Shown: positions 11,610-24,330 of the stretch, one piece after another
Numbering within the stretch: position 1 is the stretch's first letter
How the letters are laid out: every line of letters begins with the position of its first letter
DNA from: Cynocephalus volans
Lineage: Eukaryota; Chordata; Mammalia; Dermoptera; Cynocephalidae
Direction: 5' to 3'
Length of the DNA: 64,000 nucleotides
Assembly: GCF_027409185.1 (NCBI RefSeq)
Contig: NC_084469.1
Coordinates: 103,789,835 to 103,853,834 of the forward strand
Notes under the pieces: model-generated
Told to the model about the DNA's origin: nothing
Database searches by the model: none
What the model saw: the letters and a program-made list of their open reading frames with translations, nothing else
Made by a program: the position numbers and the translations under genes

Positions 11610-11914
11610 TTGTGGAGATATAATTGACAGATAAATTATTCCTATTTAAACTATGAAAGCGCATGTTGTGACATATGTGTACACCGTGCAGCCATCACCA
11701 CAGTCAAGACAGTGAATGTATCCATTCCCCTAAGAAAGGTCCTCATGCCCCTTTGTGCTCCTTCCCCGACCCCCAGCCCCTGGCACCAACTGCTCTGTTT
11801 TTGGTTCCTATAGCTTTGTATTTTTCAAAGAAAGTCATATAAAGAGAATCATACAATGTGTAGCCTCTTGAATTTGGCTTCTTTCACACAGCATATTATG
11901 TTCAAGACTCATCC

Positions 11915-11951
<37 letters not shown>

Positions 11952-12112
11952 TATTATATATTATATATATATATCAGTAGTTTCTCTCCTTCTATTATTG
12001 AGTTGTATTTCATTATATGGATGTATCAGACTTTGCTTATCCTTTGACCTGTTGATGACCTGTTGTTGGGTTATTTCCAGTTTGGGGCAATTATGAATGG
12101 AGCTGCTATTAG
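11610..12112 (-). mobile_element. L1 3'-end fragment, antisense
   Basis: Antisense L1 pattern: 'tggcttctttcacacagcat', 'tcaagactcatccatg', 'gggttatttccagtttgggg'. A (TA)n tract sits inside it at 11,920-11,973. Confidence 0.75.
11920..11973. repeat. (TA)n microsatellite
   Basis: Alternating TA over about 28 bases, then ATTATATATT and a second TA run. Confidence 0.9.
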
Positions 12113-12142
12113 CCATCTCTCTCAGGTAGAGGGTGGCAGAAG

Positions 12143-12235
12143 AACTGGCTGGTTAGCTCACTTGGGAGAGCATAGTGCCACCAAGGGCAAGGGTTTGGAT
12201 CCTTGTACTGACCAGCTGCCAAAAAAAAAAAAAAG
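12143..12235 (+). repeat. CYN SINE monomer
   Basis: CTGGCTGGTTAGCTCACTTGG...GGTTTGGATCC...GACCAGCTGCC then a 14-A tail. The repeated flank 'ggcagaa' suggests a short TSD. Confidence 0.9.
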
Positions 12236-12660
12236 ATGGCAGAATACACCACCCCAAAATATGCCCCTTTGTCATATGGTTTATTTTGAGCTAAAGACAC
12301 TTGAAAAACAGCAGGTATAAGAAGGACACTCTGACTGCTCCCTTTTCTTTCTGAAGACAGGAGGTGAAACCCCACATGGAAGATGCCCTCCCTATACCAA
12401 GAGGAAAGTAACATTCTTATTGCCAGAAGACAGGAAATCTAAGCAGAGAAATATCTATACAGATAAATCTTACTAAACTAACCCATACCTTTCTAGGGAC
12501 TTTTTCACCATCAACTGCCCTCACGCAAGCCCCTGTGTCTTGTTGCATTTTTATAATTTACTCCTCTTTGTCCAATTCAATATATAAGTGCTTAACTCTA
12601 ACCACTTCTTTGGGTCTTCATTTCCTTGTAAGGGATCCTGTGTCCTGTAGAACTTATGTT

Positions 12661-12764
12661 AAATATTTATTTATTTATTTTTGTTTGGATGGCTGGCAGT
12701 GCAGGGATCCAAACCCGTGACCTTAGTTTTATAAGGCTGTGCTCATAACCAACCAAACTAAATA
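12661..12764 (-). repeat. CYN SINE monomer
   Basis: (TTTA)n head, then GGATGGCTGGCAGTGCAGGGATCC...GCTCATAACCAACCAAACTA. Diverged. Confidence 0.8.
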
Positions 12765-12984
12765 AATGTGTGTGCTTTTCTCTCGTTAATCTTCTTATGT
12801 CAGTTTAATTCTTAGGCCCAGCCAGAGACAAAAGATGGTAGAGGAGAAATCTTGCCTCCTCTATGTAGGTCTTTATGTGGATGTTTCTTTTCAGTTTTTA
12901 CTGTGATGGATTGAGTGATTAATTTTTGGTGGCTGGCTGATATGTGATTTATTTTTACACTGAAATATTTGATCCTGCTGGAAC

Positions 12985-13047
12985 TTTTTTGGGGTGGGGA
13001 GCTGGCCTGTATGGGGATCGAAATACTTGACCTTGGTGTTATCAGGG
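12985..13047 (-). repeat. CYN SINE, truncated
   Basis: T-run then GGGGAGCTGGCCTGTATGGGG...CTTGACCTTGGTGTTATC, and stops before the A-box half. Confidence 0.75.
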
Positions 13048-13049
13048 AA

Positions 13050-13570
13050 TTTTTATTTTTGTATGTGGTCTAAGGTGGGGTTCAGGCTTTGTCTTGCGGG
13101 GAAATCGACAAGGCAAATAACACCTCCTTTCCTATGCGGTTGCAATACCACCTTGCCCCTACATCACGTTCCTATACATTCCCGAATTTCCTCTTGATAT
13201 TTTCCTGAGCCAATGCTGTACTGTCCATGAATTTGTTTCTAAATGTCCTCTTGATGTTTTTCTGAGCCAATGTCGTACTGTTTTAACGACAGTGTGTTGC
13301 ACTGTTTGATAAGGCAGGTGTCTTACCTTCTTATTCACAATTCTTGCCCTTGGATGTGGTTTAGGAAGTGGGTGTGACCTGACACTTGGGCATGGCCTGA
13401 CTCTCCAGTGACAGTCTGTTCCCTGCCTTAGGATGCCGGTCTCTCCGAGCAGTCGATGTGAGGAGTGGAGTGGGGAGATGATCATATCCATGATGGCAGG
13501 AATCAGGTGTGCTTGCGTGGGAACAGGGAGAATAGGTGACACTCTGATTGGCCTGAGGGACTCTACCATC
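13050..13570. other. Intergenic sequence with an internal direct repeat
   Basis: 'tcctcttgat-a/g-ttttt-c-ctgagccaatg' occurs twice, at 13,190-13,214 and 13,247-13,271, 57 bases apart, an imperfect short tandem duplication. No gene seen. Confidence 0.6.
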
Positions 13571-13941
13571 TAGTTCCTTGCTGTTTATTTTTTTATTATT
13601 TATTTATTTATTTATTTTTAAAGATGACCAGTAAGGGGATCTTTTTTTTTTTTTTTTTTTTTTTTTTTTGTCTTTTTCGTGACCGGCACTCAGCCAGTGA
13701 GTGCACCGGCCATTCCTATATAGGATCCGAACCCGCGGCGGGAGCGTCGCCGCGCTGCTAGCGCAGCACGCTACCGAGTGCGCCACGGGCTCGGCCCCAG
13801 TAAGGGGATCTTAACCCTTGACTTGGTGGTGTCAGCACTATGCTCCCCCAAGTGAGCTAACTGGCCATCCCTATATAGGGATTTGAACCCGTGGCCTTGA
13901 TGTTACCAGCACCACACTCTCCCATAGTTCCTTGCAGTTTA
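13571..13941 (-). repeat. Older CYN dimer hosting a younger CYN insertion
   Basis: Outer element about 13588-13924 with flanking repeats 13571-13587 and 13925-13941 (tagttccttgc-t/a-gttta). Its body is split after GACCAGTAAGGGGATCTT by the inner SINE at 13644-13798 and resumes at 13799. Both are on the minus strand. Confidence 0.9.
13630..13812 (-). repeat. Nested CYN SINE, GC-rich subfamily, with 14-bp TSD
   Basis: Inner element 13644-13798 flanked by agtaaggggatctt at 13630-13643 and 13799-13812, which is sequence of the host SINE itself. It starts with a 30-T head (A tail) and 'gtctttttcgtgaccgg'. Its tRNA-like region reads, on the minus strand, GCGCACTCGG ... GCGGGTTCGGATCC with a GC-rich anticodon segment instead of TGATAACACCAAGG. 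Confidence 0.92.
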
Positions 13942-14284
13942 GAAGGCATTTTTCTAATAATGGCTGATTGCTGGCTGGCGTTGTCTCCTCAACTGGATGG
14001 TGCCCACCCTCAGTGTCCTCGGGTCTCCTGCTGCCTTGCACAGAGCTTTGGTCCTTGTTGCTGGGTAGAAGCGCTTGGTCCGTGTGGAGGAGGCAACCTG
14101 GGGTTACAATCCCCCCTCCCTGCCACTCATTTCCCATGTGACATTGGATGTGTCACTTCTTCCTTCTGTGCTCTGGGCGCTGTGAAAGGGGACATTGGGC
14201 TAAGGTGACCTCTGATTCAGAATCCTGCGTGCCGGGAGTCTCTGAGTCAGTGGGAAGAGGCACCATGGCTGGGAGCTGCCTAGA

Positions 14285-14430
14285 CTGTTGTGGTTAAGAC
14301 TGGGGGTCTGCCACTTCCTGGACATGACCTTGGGCACATTACTTAATTTGTCCAAGGACATTCTGTAATGTCCTCTGAGAAACAGGGATGATTCTGGCTC
14401 CTGCCTCATGGGTTAGGATCAAAACTGATG
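14285..14430 (+). repeat. MIR SINE fragment
   Basis: 'gccacttcctggacatgaccttgggcacatt' pattern followed by 'gagaaacagggatgatt', the MIR core. Confidence 0.75.
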
Positions 14431-14510
14431 GTGATTTTTAAGTAGAGAGTTTGTCTGGTGGGAATGCCAGCCAGGTAAGTGTCAGCTACAACAAATTCAG
14501 GGTTGGCAGT

Positions 14511-14612
14511 TTTTGTTTGTTTTTTGTGGCTGGCTGGTATGGGGGTCTGAACCCTTGACCTTGGTGCTATAGCACCGCACTGTAACCAACTGTGCTAACC
14601 AGCCAGCCCTAG
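14511..14612 (-). repeat. CYN SINE monomer
   Basis: T-rich head, GTGGCTGGCTGGTATGGGGG...CCAACTGTGCTAACCAGCC. Confidence 0.85.
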
Positions 14613-15213
14613 TGTTGGCATTTTGGTAAGATAGCTTTGCTTAATTATAACAGTAACACATGCACCTTGTAACAAATTCAACAGTGTTGACATCTATAAA
14701 GTAGCAGATGGAAGGTGTCACTTCCTCTAAGTGCCTCTCTCCCCAGAAATAACATCAGTTACATTTTGTCCAGGATGCTATTTCATTTCACTCAGCAGGC
14801 TGGCAGGTGGAGCCAAACAATTAGGTCCCGACCCTGTCGCAGCTGAAGTGACTGTTGAGGGCAGATCAGGGGAGCGGTTTCTGTGACTTGCCTTGCACCG
14901 ATGGCTCCGGCTCTCTGTGGGTAGGTGTTGCTCAACTGTCCCTGAGTGGAGAACTGTGTTCCTGGACATCTGTCAGCTCAGGACAAGCACTCTGCTTTCC
15001 ATAATCATCGTAAGAAACAGGCACTGAGAAAATTCTGGAAAACTTCTAGAAGTTTTCCTACATACATACTTTGACAGACGTGTGAGAGCATTGGTTCAGG
15101 GATGCCCACAGCAACCTTGTTGGCAAGATGGAAAGATTAGAAAAGACCTCAAGGGACACAAGCAAGGAGCTAGTGGCATAAAGCAGAAGCTCTGTGGCCA
15201 TCAAAAAGAAACC

Positions 15214-15330
15214 TAACCAGCTGGCCGGTTAGCTCTCTGGTAGAGTGTGGCACTGGTAACACCAAGGTCAAGGATTCAGATCCCTGTACTCGCCAGCCAC
15301 TAAAAAAAGAAAAAGAAAAAAAGAAAGGCG
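15214..15330 (+). repeat. CYN SINE monomer
   Basis: CAGCTGGCCGGTTAGCTC...GATTCAGATCCCTG...CGCCAGCCACT followed by an AAAG-rich tail. Confidence 0.88.
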
Positions 15331-15681
15331 ATCATGCACCTGAGAGTGTATCCTGTTTATCCTCCAAACACGTCTCTTCACACATAAGAAACAAATGTGC
15401 AGGGTCTTTCATTACAGCATTGTTTGAGGATTACAACATCACTGGCAGCAATCCGGGAGACGCTCAGTAGACGCTGGTTAGACTGTGGGTTCAGGCACAC
15501 GTTGGGGTCTCTGTAGCCACAGAAAGAGCAAAGACGCTCTCCCAAGAGCTGACAGGGCATGTCTCCAGGTGTAACAAGCAAAAACAATAAGATACAAAGG
15601 GAACATTTGGGGCTGATGAAAGTGCTATGTATCTTGACAAGGTGACAGCTTTGTGGGTGTGCACCTTTAAATGTGTCAACT

Positions 15682-15795
15682 GGGCTGGCCACTTCGCTCA
15701 GTTGGTTAGAGGTTAGAGCTCAGTGTTCACACCAAGGTCAAGGGCTGGGATCCCCGCACTGGCCAGCTGCCAATAAAAAAATAAACACTAAAAGA
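15682..15795 (+). repeat. CYN SINE monomer
   Basis: GGGCTGGCCACTTCGCTCAG...GGGCTGGGATCCCCGCACTG...CAATAAAAAAATAAA. B box is changed (GGCTGGGATCC). Confidence 0.85.
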
Positions 15796-16039
15796 GTGTG
15801 TCAATCATACTTCGATCAAGTTCGTTTTAAAAAAAAAAGCAAGGTACAGATCAGTAGGAAAGGGGAGAAAAAACGTTCTCATTTGCTTTCATTTGCATAA
15901 AGACTGGAAGGAAACATGAGGCATTTATAAAAAGTTATTTTCTGTTAGGAGAGAGAGAGAGGATGGGGTGAATTGGCACAGGGAGGGAGTCAGATATTGC
16001 ACCTTCCTGTAAACTTTAGATTTTTGTTTCTCTCTCTCT

Positions 16040-16146
16040 TTTTTCTTTTTTTTTTTTTGGTGGCTGGCCAGTATGGGGATCCAAACCCTTGACCTCAGTG
16101 TTATAACACCACAGTTTAACCAACTAAGCTAACTGACCAGCCCAGC
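16040..16146 (-). repeat. CYN SINE monomer
   Basis: 12-T head, GGTGGCTGGCCAGTATGGGG ... CTAAGCTAACTGACCAGCCC. Confidence 0.9.
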
Positions 16147-16487
16147 TTTTGACGTTCGAATCATTACCAGTTCTGTATTCAAATCGACAAAAATGAATGT
16201 TCTGAGATGAACTGTCGAAAACTCGTGGTTAAGTAGAAGGAACATGTGCAGAACTATGTGTATACTGTGTTGCTTTTGTGTAAGGAAAAAAATGGGAATG
16301 TTCATACTATGGAGGCATCAACTATGGAAGGAAAGAAAGTGATAACAATGGTTGCTGTTGGCAGGGAGGGTGTGGGGGTGATTTGCTGCAGACCTGGCCT
16401 GGGAGGAAGGCTTTCTTTGTGTGGTCCCCTCTTTCTGCTTGGGTTTTACATAAAATAGCATCCAAAGTACCAGGCCGTTTGGCTACA

Positions 16488-16584
16488 GGTTTTTTTGGTA
16501 GCTGGCCTGTATGGGGATCCGAACCCTTGACCTTTCTGTTATGACACTGCACTCTAACCAACTGAGCTAAACGGCCAGTCCTGC
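16488..16584 (-). repeat. CYN SINE monomer just past the ACP5 3' end
   Basis: TTTTTTTGGTAGCTGGCCTGTATGGG-type head, then GACCTTTCTGTTATGACACTGC and CTGAGCTAAACGGCCAG. It lies about 100 bases downstream of the ACP5 poly(A) signal, in the same orientation as the gene. Confidence 0.9.
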
Positions 16585-16686
16585 CAGTTGGTTGTGGATG
16601 GGGCTAAAGTATCAGGGGAGCCCGGACACTCTAACCCAGACGATACAACAGGCTCATGGCACACGTTCAGCCTTGGCGACTATTCT

Positions 16687-16692
16687 TTTATT
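16687..16692 (-). terminator. ACP5 polyadenylation signal AATAAA (minus strand)
   Basis: TTTATT on the plus strand, about 285 bases past the ACP5 stop codon, giving a short 3'UTR (about 16,670-16,971). Confidence 0.8.
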
Positions 16693-16971
16693 GAAAGGTA
16701 GTGACAGAAAGATGCTCGATTCAGGAGAAGGCTCCGCTCCCTGAAACTCAGTCTGGGCAAGCACAGCCACAGGGGTGTGATGTGCTGGCTGGTACACTTG
16801 TCCATGGTTCTTTCAGTGGCATTGGCACCCCAACGGCCACGTGGCACCACAGTTCCTCAGCTGCGGGTCTCCTTCCAGCTCTGCCGCAGCACCACAGGTC
16901 AGAGAGAAATCATGCCGTGGGTGGGGTCCCGCAGGCCCACCCAGCACTCCAGTGGAGGCTGTCAGGGGTCT

Positions 16972-18662
<1,691 letters not shown>

Positions 18663-18903
18663 CTGGGAGGGAGACATGAGTGTCTGGGGTGTGGGCAGCA
18701 AGCCCTTGACACCCCCGCCACCCTGCTCTGAGAGAGGGGGAGATTGCTCCCTGCGGGCTGGCCCCAAGGGAACCCCACGCTGCCCTAGTTCCCAGGGCAC
18801 TGCAGGACGTGCTCATTGGCAGAGTCAGTGGGCAGAAGGGCGGGCTTCACTGAGGGTGGCCCTGCAGGTGTGTTCTGCCCTCTCTTGTCCCTTTCTGCCC
18901 AGC

Positions 18904-19010
18904 ACTCACCCTGGAGGAGACACCTGGAGGTCAGCAGGGGCTCCAAGAGGCAGGTGGGCTCCAGAGCAGAGCGGGCGCTCTCTGAGCCTTTATTCCCTGG
19001 GGTGGAAGCA
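18904..19010 (-). promoter_or_regulatory. ACP5: Candidate proximal ACP5 first exon and TATA-like promoter
   Basis: A minus-strand donor (..ccagg|gtgagt, exon end at 18910) lies about 250 bases upstream of the coding exon. About 80 bases further upstream is an AATAAAGG box (plus strand CCTTTATT near 18990), which could act as a TATA element. Inferred from sequence only. Confidence 0.5.
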
Positions 19011-19199
19011 GATCATTAGTGAGGATGATGCAGTTTCTCCAAGGACTATCCCCAAAGCCCTCCCCTTGGGTCATGTGAGCCTCGGACTTCCCCAGCACTG
19101 GACACGGGTTTGGGGTGGGGATCTGGGCATGTGGGTGAGGCTGTGCCTCCCCACACAGCCTCCAGGTCTGCCTGTAGGGGCTTGATTGTGGGGTGGGCC

Positions 19200-19275
19200 A
19201 AAGATGTCCTGTGCATCTGTGTGTGTCTGTATGTGCATGTGTGTCTGTGTATGCATGTGTGTCCATGCGTGCAAG
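19200..19275. repeat. (TG)n-like degenerate tract
   Basis: Imperfect TGTGTG/TGTGCATG repeats; neighbouring ORFs rich in C/V/H are artefacts of it. Confidence 0.65.
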
Positions 19276-20099
19276 GCCAAGCCTGAGACACATCTCCTGT
19301 GTCTGTGTTCTCAGAGGACGTGTTTATCTGCCTGGTCTAGGTGTGTCTGTTTCCTGTGTGCAGCAGAGCTGCTCTGTGCCTGAGAGTCCCGCGTCCTGTA
19401 GACGTGCATGCTGAGCCTGCAGGGCCAGTGTGGCCTGTCTGTGACATGCGCCTGACTTCTCATTTGGCACTGAGTGGGAGCCTGTGTGGACGGGGATTTG
19501 TGTGTCCATGTTTAGTGCCTGAGCGGTGTTGTGTCAGTGTTTGTCTCAGTTCCCGCATTAAATGCGTTGTGTCTCTAATGTGAGTCGTGTCTCTGGCATG
19601 TGATGTGTGTTTGACAAGGTCTGAGTGTGGGACTCTGCATGTCCCAGTCTTCCCACCCTACACATAAAAGGCAGTGGCCTCCGTTTTCCAGGAAGTCCTG
19701 CCCACACCCTGTCCCCTCACCCCTCATTCCTCCAGGAGGAACCCAGGCGGGAGGCAGCTGGTGACAGGCCATGTGACTGCTGACTTTTGACCCTCACAAG
19801 CTAGCTCAGCAGCTGCCTGCAGGTCCTCTGTTGGACCGCGGCCTCTGAGGGTAGGACAGGGCTGGGCATGGGGACTTGCACCTGCAACTGGTCTGACCTG
19901 ACTTGCTCCTCACCTCCCTGCCTCCTCCTCCGCGCTGGACGCCGCCCGACACGTCCCTTTCGCACTCACGACGAGTCCCTCCAGTCCCTGCGAGCGGGGA
20001 TGGGGGATGCCGAGGACACCGGCTCAGCGAGGGGCGGTGATTCGCCCCGAGTCACCCAGAAAAGGCTGGCTGTTTATCCCCCGAGCCCCGCAGCTGGGT

Positions 20100-20560
20100 C
20101 AAACAGGAAGGAAGTGGGTGACTTGGGTAGGCGGAGACCCCTCCCCCGGGGACGCGGCGCCGAGCGAGGGCCGGGCGGGTCTCACCTGCGGTCGCGGGGC
20201 CGGGGTCAAGGCCGGGCGCTCTGGCCGAGGCTGCGGGGCGCTGGTGGCCGGGCTGCCCGGGCCTTAAATGGGCGGCGGCCGCCCCACCCTGCCCGCGGGG
20301 CCCGGGCCGGCCCAGGTGAGCCGGGCGGTGGTGGTGGGGGCGGTCACCTCGGTCTCCCCGCCCCGGAACCCTGCGCAGCCACCGAGCGCCGCCACGCCTC
20401 CCGGCCTCAGGCTCTGCATCTGTAAAATGGGCTAATGAGCCCCGAGGGCGGCGCAGATCGACGCGCTGGGGCTGCGGCTCGGCTCGAGCTGGGAGGGCGG
20501 CTCGAGGACTGCATTTCGTCCCCCTCCATCCCCGACGCCAGCCGGGAGTCGCCATCTACC
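20100..20560 (-). promoter_or_regulatory. ACP5: CpG island with candidate distal ACP5 first exon
   Basis: GC- and CpG-rich block. On the minus strand, a TTTAAG box (20263-20268) precedes a GC-rich stretch ending in donor cgcag|gtgaga (exon end at 20186). ACP5 is known to use alternative first exons, so this is a plausible distal one. Not proven by sequence alone. Confidence 0.45.
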
Positions 20561-20734
20561 TGTGACACTCGGGACGCCCAAAGGGCCACAGCCTCGGGTC
20601 GCACCTCAGGGTGGCGGTGCTCAGCCCTGGGCTGGGTCAGGCTCTCTACGGTGGTCTGTCAACTTCAGCCTCAGTCTCCTGGTCTTTAAAATGGGCGTGA
20701 GGCGAGGAGAGTCATATGTTCTTAAGAGAGAATC

Positions 20735-20845
20735 CCAATGGGTTGGCCTGTGTGCTCAGTTGGTTAGAGCGAGGTGTTTGTTATAACACCAAGGTCAAGG
20801 GTTCGGGTCCCCATGCCTGCCAGCCGGCCCCCTCCCCGCAAAACC
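20735..20845 (+). repeat. CYN SINE monomer
   Basis: GGTTGGCCTGTGTGCTCAG...GGTTCGGGTCCCCATG...CCAGCCGGCCCC. Confidence 0.85.
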
Positions 20846-20849
20846 ACGC

Positions 20850-21465
20850 CCCTCCAGGAGCTGGAGTTCACCCCCCTTTTGAGTGTGGGCTGGACTTACA
20901 ACTCTCATCCAAAGTATTAAATATGGAATGTCAAAGACTAGTACCTACAGTGGAGACACGTGGCAGACACCACCTTGAACTTAATGTCGCAGTGGTAAGT
21001 TTCATTGAAATCATACAGCTCTGCTTTAATGTGCTAGAGGGGAACCTCACCTCTGTAGTTTCTTCCAGAAACGCATAACCACCGTCCAATGATGAGGAAA
21101 AATACCAGACAATCCCAAATTGAGTCTATAAAATACCCAACCAGTGCTCTACAGAAGTGTCCCAATCATGAAACAGAAGGAAAGGTTGAGGAACTGTCAC
21201 AGACTGAAAGGGACCAAAGAGACACGAGGACTAAATGAAATGTGGGATCCTGGACCAGAAAAAAAGCACTTGTGGAAAACTGGTGAAATCCAAAGGAAGC
21301 TTGGAGTTTTGTGAATAGTAACACAACTAAGAAATGCAGATTTTTAAAGTAGTTACAAGTGCATGATGGCTATGTAAGATATTAACAACAGAGAAGCTGA
21401 GTGAAGAGTGGATGGGGGCTCCCTGCATTTTGCATCTTTTCTGCAAATCTAAAATTATTCCGAAT
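20850..21465. other. Intergenic, no gene seen
   Basis: AT-richer sequence after the ACP5 CpG island; 21,050-21,470 has the look of an old LINE 3' region but no confident family match. Confidence 0.35.
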
Positions 21466-21467
21466 AA

Positions 21468-21661
21468 AAAGTTTACTTAAAGGCTGGCCCGTGGTTCACT
21501 CGAGAGAGTGTGGTGCTGATAACACCAAGGCCACGGGTTCGGATCCTATATAGGGATGGCCGGTTCGCTCACTGGGAGAGTGTGGTGCTGACAACATCAA
21601 GCCAAGGGTTAAGAACCCCCTTCCGGTCATCTTTTTTTTAAAAAAACAAAGTTTACTTAAA
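21468..21661 (+). repeat. CYN SINE dimer with perfect 14-bp TSD
   Basis: Element 21482-21647 flanked by aaagtttacttaaa at 21468-21481 and 21648-21661. Left-unit B box GGTTCGGATCC; right unit GGTTAAGAACC. Confidence 0.95.
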
Positions 21662-21892
21662 AATGTGCATGACCTAAGAAGACATTTAAAATCGACCCAG
21701 CATTTATTGAGCACCTACTGTATGCTGAGTATGGGGTGACACAGCAGTGAATAAGACAGACATGAAAACCTGCCCTGCTGAGGTTGATGTGCTAGAAAAA
21801 TTTATCTTCTTGCTGTTAATTCCTTTCCTTTTTTTTATATGGGTGAGGAGAGAGGAAGATTTTCTTTCCTTTTTTTTTTAAAAAAAAGAAGA

Positions 21893-21995
21893 CAGGGGGC
21901 CAGCCCGTGGCTCACTTGGGAGAGCGTGGTGCTGACAACACCAAGTCAAGGGTTAAGATCCCCTTACCGGTCATCTTTAAAAAAAAAAAAAAAGA
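21893..21995 (+). repeat. CYN SINE, hybrid monomer
   Basis: Starts like a left unit (GGCCAGCCCGTGGCTCACTTGG) but ends like a right unit (GGTTAAGATCCCCTTACCGG TCATCTTT), so the dimer has probably been collapsed by internal deletion between homologous halves. Confidence 0.88.
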
Positions 21996-22114
21996 ATTTA
22001 CTGCTTGACATTTACTCTTGGAATTTGTTATCACTAAGAAACCCATTGCTGAACTAAACGTAGATGACATTGTTTAGAGAAATCCTGGGAAAATGGGATG
22101 ATTGTTAACCTGCT

Positions 22115-22330
22115 GTTTTTTTTTTAAATTATTTTTATTTATACATATTTATGGGGTACCGAGTTGACTATCAGTATTTGTGTCCAGTATGTGATGATCA
22201 GATCAATATTATTATCATGTTTATCATTACAAATCGTAATTACTTTTTGTATCCCTTACTCAACTCCCTAACCTCCTTCCCCTTTCCCACCTCTCGTAAC
22301 TATTAACCTGTTCTATTTTAAACAAATGGG
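22115..22330 (-). mobile_element. L1 3'UTR fragment, antisense
   Basis: T-run then 'ttatacatatttatggggtac' and 'gatcagatcaatattattat', typical of an antisense L1 3' end. Confidence 0.7.
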
Positions 22331-22790
22331 AATTAATTTCAATTTGAATAGGCTAGTTTAGAGTAGCCATAAATATCGTAAAAGAGCTAGGAAACTGTTG
22401 TTAAATATGTTACAGTCAGTCATCCATTCAGTTTTCGTACAATGTTTGGAATTTGCTTACTGTGTAGACCTTCCTGAACTTACACTATAAAACCTCCTCA
22501 CCTCTTCTGCACGTTGAGCAGACTTATTTCTCATGCTGAGAGGTGGTCTCCCCAGTTTAAAAACCTGAATAAAAGCCTCATTTACATTTCCTTACAGACT
22601 GAAGTGTTTGCTTCCACACAAACACACCATTCCCTTAATTCTCAGTCCAAGCCTTAATGGACAGCCTCCCCCCACACTCCTAGCTTCATCCCTTGATTGA
22701 CTGGATTCCCTTAAGTCCTTTACAGCCTGATTCTATTCTAAGTGTGGTTGCTGTTTTGATAATCTGCCCAGGAAGCCACCAATATTCTGT
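22330..22790. other. Intergenic, no gene seen
   Basis: Unassigned AT-rich sequence; 22,480-22,610 resembles part of an LTR ('tttctcatgctgagaggtgg', 'aataaaagcctcatt') but no boundaries were found. Confidence 0.35.
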
Positions 22791-23225
22791 AGTAGTCTGT
22801 TTTCTGTCATTGATAATAAAATACCTGAAACTGGGTAATTTACAAGAAAATGAAATTGCTTTCTTACAGTTTTGGAGGCTGGCAAGTCCAAGATCCAGGG
22901 GGCACATTTGGTGAGGGGTTTCTTCTTGGTGGACTCTCTACAGAGTCTTGTGGTGACACTGGCAATCACATGGCAAGAATGGCAAGAACGAGAGGGTTTT
23001 TATGTGCTCACTTGCTCTTCTTAAAAAGTCACCAGTCTACTCCCTGATAACCCACTAAACCATTAATCTATTAATCCATAAATGGACTAATCCATTCACA
23101 AGGACACAGTCCTCATGATCCAATCATCTCTTAAAGGCCCCACCTTTCAAATACCATTTTGGGGATTAAGTTCCAACATGAGTTTGGGGTGACAGTCAAG
23201 GCACAGCATTCTGCCCCTGGACCCC
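22790..23225 (+). mobile_element. MaLR-type LTR (MST/MLT1-like)
   Basis: 'aaatacctgaaactgggtaatttacaag' start with 'tttggaggctggcaagtcc', 'ggccccacctttcaaatacc' and 'aagttccaacatgagttt' later, the standard order of a MaLR LTR. Confidence 0.75.
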
Positions 23226-24118
23226 CAAAGCTCATGTCCTTCTCACAAACTCCAGTGACCCCTGGTTGGATTCTGCATCTCTTGCACATCTTGTCACGAT
23301 GCTCAAATCACACTAAGGACAGCTTATTCCCACCTCAGGGCCTTCTCACATGCTCTTCCCCCACTGGACGGCTCTCCCCTCATCTTCTTGTCACTGAGTA
23401 CTATGCTTGGCTTACATGCCACTTCCTGAGACACCCTGACAGTCAATTAGCCCCCTTCCCCACCTCTAGTCTCTACTGTTGTCAGGCACCACCCCGAACT
23501 CCCCTACCATAAGCTCCTGGAACAAAGGTATGAGTGGACAACCAGCACATGTTCGCTGGGGCTGGGTGGGGACGGGGGTGAAACATCACTTCTACAAGCA
23601 TAGGCAGTACACAGAGGCAGGCACCAGACTGTACATGTGACATGACCAGAGCCCACGGTGGGAGGCTGCAGACGGTGTCAGGAGGTAGCGATCAGGGGTT
23701 ACAGGGGCTGCAGGAACGAGTGCCTGGTGCTAAGAAGTGTAGACTTGACCCAGAAGGTGACAGGTTTGGGGATGGGGTCCAGCCATGGTTTTACAAGATC
23801 AGACTGTAAAAAAGCAAGCCAAAGACAGATACCTAAGTACCTATCTCTGTCTACATTTATGTATGTACGTATCTATATCTCTCTACATCTCTCTACCAAT
23901 ATCTATCAGTCTATCTACCTATTTATTTATCAGTATCACTATATCTTGGTACAAAACTACAAAGGCTCTGGTTGGTACACAATGAAAAAAAATTCTGGTG
24001 GGAACAGAAACCAAATCAAAAGTGGTATCTTCTGGAGGATGAAGGGTGGCCATGGGAAAATATTACTTTCTACTTTTTGACTTCTCTCATGAATTCATTT
24101 TTAATATAAGTTTGTAAT
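23225..24118. other. Intergenic, no gene seen
   Basis: Contains a decayed (TATC/TCTA)n-like tract at 23,845-23,945. 23,260-23,515 may be old L2 ('ctcagggccttctcacatg'). No exon recognised. Confidence 0.4.
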
Positions 24119-24119
24119 A

Positions 24120-24222
24120 TGGGCTAGCTGGTTAGCTCACTTGGTTAGAGCCTGGTGCTGGTACCACCAAGGTCCGGGGTTCAGATCCGCACACCAACCC
24201 TCTCCCCCCCAAAAAAACAAGT
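24120..24222 (+). repeat. CYN SINE monomer
   Basis: GGGCTAGCTGGTTAGCTCACTT...GGTTCAGATCCGCACACC followed by C- and A-rich tail. Confidence 0.85.
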
Positions 24223-24237
24223 TTGTTCTATCTGTCT

Positions 24238-24330
24238 ATCTTTTTTCATGGCTGGCTGGTACAGGGATCAAATCCTGGTCCTTGGTATTTTCAATACCAT
24301 GCCCTAACCAACTGAGCTAACCCCCCAAAT
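24238..24330 (-). repeat. CYN SINE monomer
   Basis: TTTTTTCATGGCTGGCTGGTA...CCAACTGAGCTAACC. It lies head to tail with the preceding SINE, 15 bases away and in the opposite orientation. Confidence 0.85.
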
